Source: Notamacropus eugenii (lineage: Eukaryota > Chordata > Mammalia > Diprotodontia > Macropodidae). From it: 64,000 bases of DNA. The translations under genes and the position numbers were made by a program. Location: the NCBI RefSeq assembly GCF_028372415.1, contig NC_092874.1, positions 335,624,651 through 335,688,650 on the forward strand. The letters are read 5' to 3'. This document shows, in pieces, positions 63,424-64,000 of the stretch; position 1 is the first letter of the stretch, and every line of letters begins with the position of its first letter. Under the pieces are notes generated by a model that was given only the letters and a program-made list of their open reading frames with translations, searched no databases and was not told the origin of the DNA.

Positions 63424-63820
63424 GGGGGGGGGGGGGGGAGAGGCCTTGCTGGGCCCTTGGGAGGTAGCGGAGATTGTTGCCAGGGGTAACAGGCTAGCAG
63501 TAGAGGATGGTTGCTTGGTGACCCTCAGGAAGGGATTCCAGGATGATTGTGGAGAATACCAAGCTGGGAGGCCCCTGGCCCCAGCAGAAAGAAAGCTGGG
63601 GGGGGGGGGAAGGGTGAGGGGAGAGAAGAGAAAGGAGGCGTGGTGAGGAGAAGGGAATGCAGCAGGCTTGGAGGCCAACAAAGGGAGAGGGGACCAAGCT
63701 GGGGAGGGAGGATGGGCGCTGATGTAGAAGGAAGGCAGCTGGGGATTCGGGAGGGGCCGAGGAGTGGGGTGTGAAAGCAAGCCATCTTGACCAATATATC
63801 CCCAGATCCAGGCAGATGCT
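63424..63820. repeat. G-rich low-complexity region with long G homopolymers
   Basis: It contains G15 (63424-63438), G12 (63598-63609) and dense GGGAGG/GGAGAGG units. Open frames on both strands here are proline/glycine-rich composition artefacts. Confidence 0.85.
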
Positions 63821-64000
63821 CCCCAAAATATAGCAAAACCTTTTAATTTAGGCACATGAGAGTGGGAGGAGGAGAAACAGGTGGGGAGCCCTAAATTTAA
63901 ATCTTCGGGGTTTTTTTCTTCCTTTTTCCCTGTTTCTCCTTGTCCCTACCTTATTGAAGCTTAGTTTGAGGGAAAGACTCTAAGAAGTTTGGAAGTAGAA
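63821..64000. other. Intron 2, unassigned end of window
   Basis: Nothing recognised. Confidence 0.4.

Larger units (their letters stand above)
37777..64000 (+). other. LLGL1: LLGL1 intron 2, 5' part (open at window end)
   Basis: No sequence for the next conserved block (Gly-Ala-Pro-Gly-Val-Glu-Phe) was found up to 64000, so the intron exceeds 26.2 kb. It is full of SINEs, LINE relics and MITEs. The main uncertainty is that a short exon could have been missed by eye. Confidence 0.7.

Noticed and set aside
63418..63855. 145-codon Pro-Ser-rich minus-strand frame
   Set aside because: It lies in a G-rich low-complexity region with homopolymer runs. Overlapping frames occur on both strands and there is no start context or domain.

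Overview
This is a stretch of a marsupial nuclear genome, and most of it is non-coding. The best evidence is the many copies of marsupial tRNA-headed SINEs. These have a tRNA-like head with a gttcaaat B box, a ctgggcaagtcactta core, and in the long family a tail containing 'tttgccaagaaaac'. They occur beside MIR, CR1-clade (L2/L3-like) LINE relics, L1 copies with marsupial-type 3' ends, and several hAT-like families. I cannot name the species.

I recognise one protein-coding gene, LLGL1, on the + strand. LLGL1 encodes the Lethal giant larvae homologue, a cell-polarity scaffold. Its CpG-island promoter spans about 20.9-22.0 kb. Exon 1 (21564-21644) encodes the first 27 residues and exon 2 (37679-37776) encodes the next 32 codons plus two bases. 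Intron 1 is 16,034 bp. Intron 2 starts at 37777 and is still open at the window end, so it is at least 26.2 kb. No later exon was recognised, so only the N-terminal ~60 residues of a protein of about 1,000 are present.

Layout: 1-20.9 kb is 5' flanking DNA. It holds CR1-clade LINE relics (0.2-0.9, 4.8-5.8, 7.1-7.5 and 16.0-16.7 kb), SINEs, a probable solo LTR at about 14.3-14.8 kb, a weaker LTR-like candidate at 9.4-10.35 kb, an AT-rich cruciform at 8.2 kb, and a 5'-truncated L1 at 17.8-19.8 kb bounded by a clear target-site duplication. 21.0-21.6 kb is the promoter and exon 1. 21.6-37.7 kb is intron 1, with a large simple-sequence tract at 22.4 kb, a nested transposon stack at 28.1-30.4 kb, and a long CR1-clade relic at 33.8-35.4 kb. 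37.8-64 kb is intron 2, with a diverged 7SL (SRP) RNA pseudogene at 47.9-48.1 kb, palindromic MITEs, an inverted SINE pair inside a MITE at 50.0-50.6 kb, and a second truncated L1 at 58.3-59.6 kb.

I did not find an undescribed system such as a new gene cluster. The items most worth checking are: a diverged ~157-bp sequence pair that brackets exon 2 (33253-33408 and 39090-39248); a stronger-looking splice donor 62 nt beyond the inferred exon 2 donor; a ZNF143/THAP11-type promoter motif; and the 7SL pseudogene. Boundaries of old repeats are approximate (tens of bases). Family assignments come from recognition, not from a database search.
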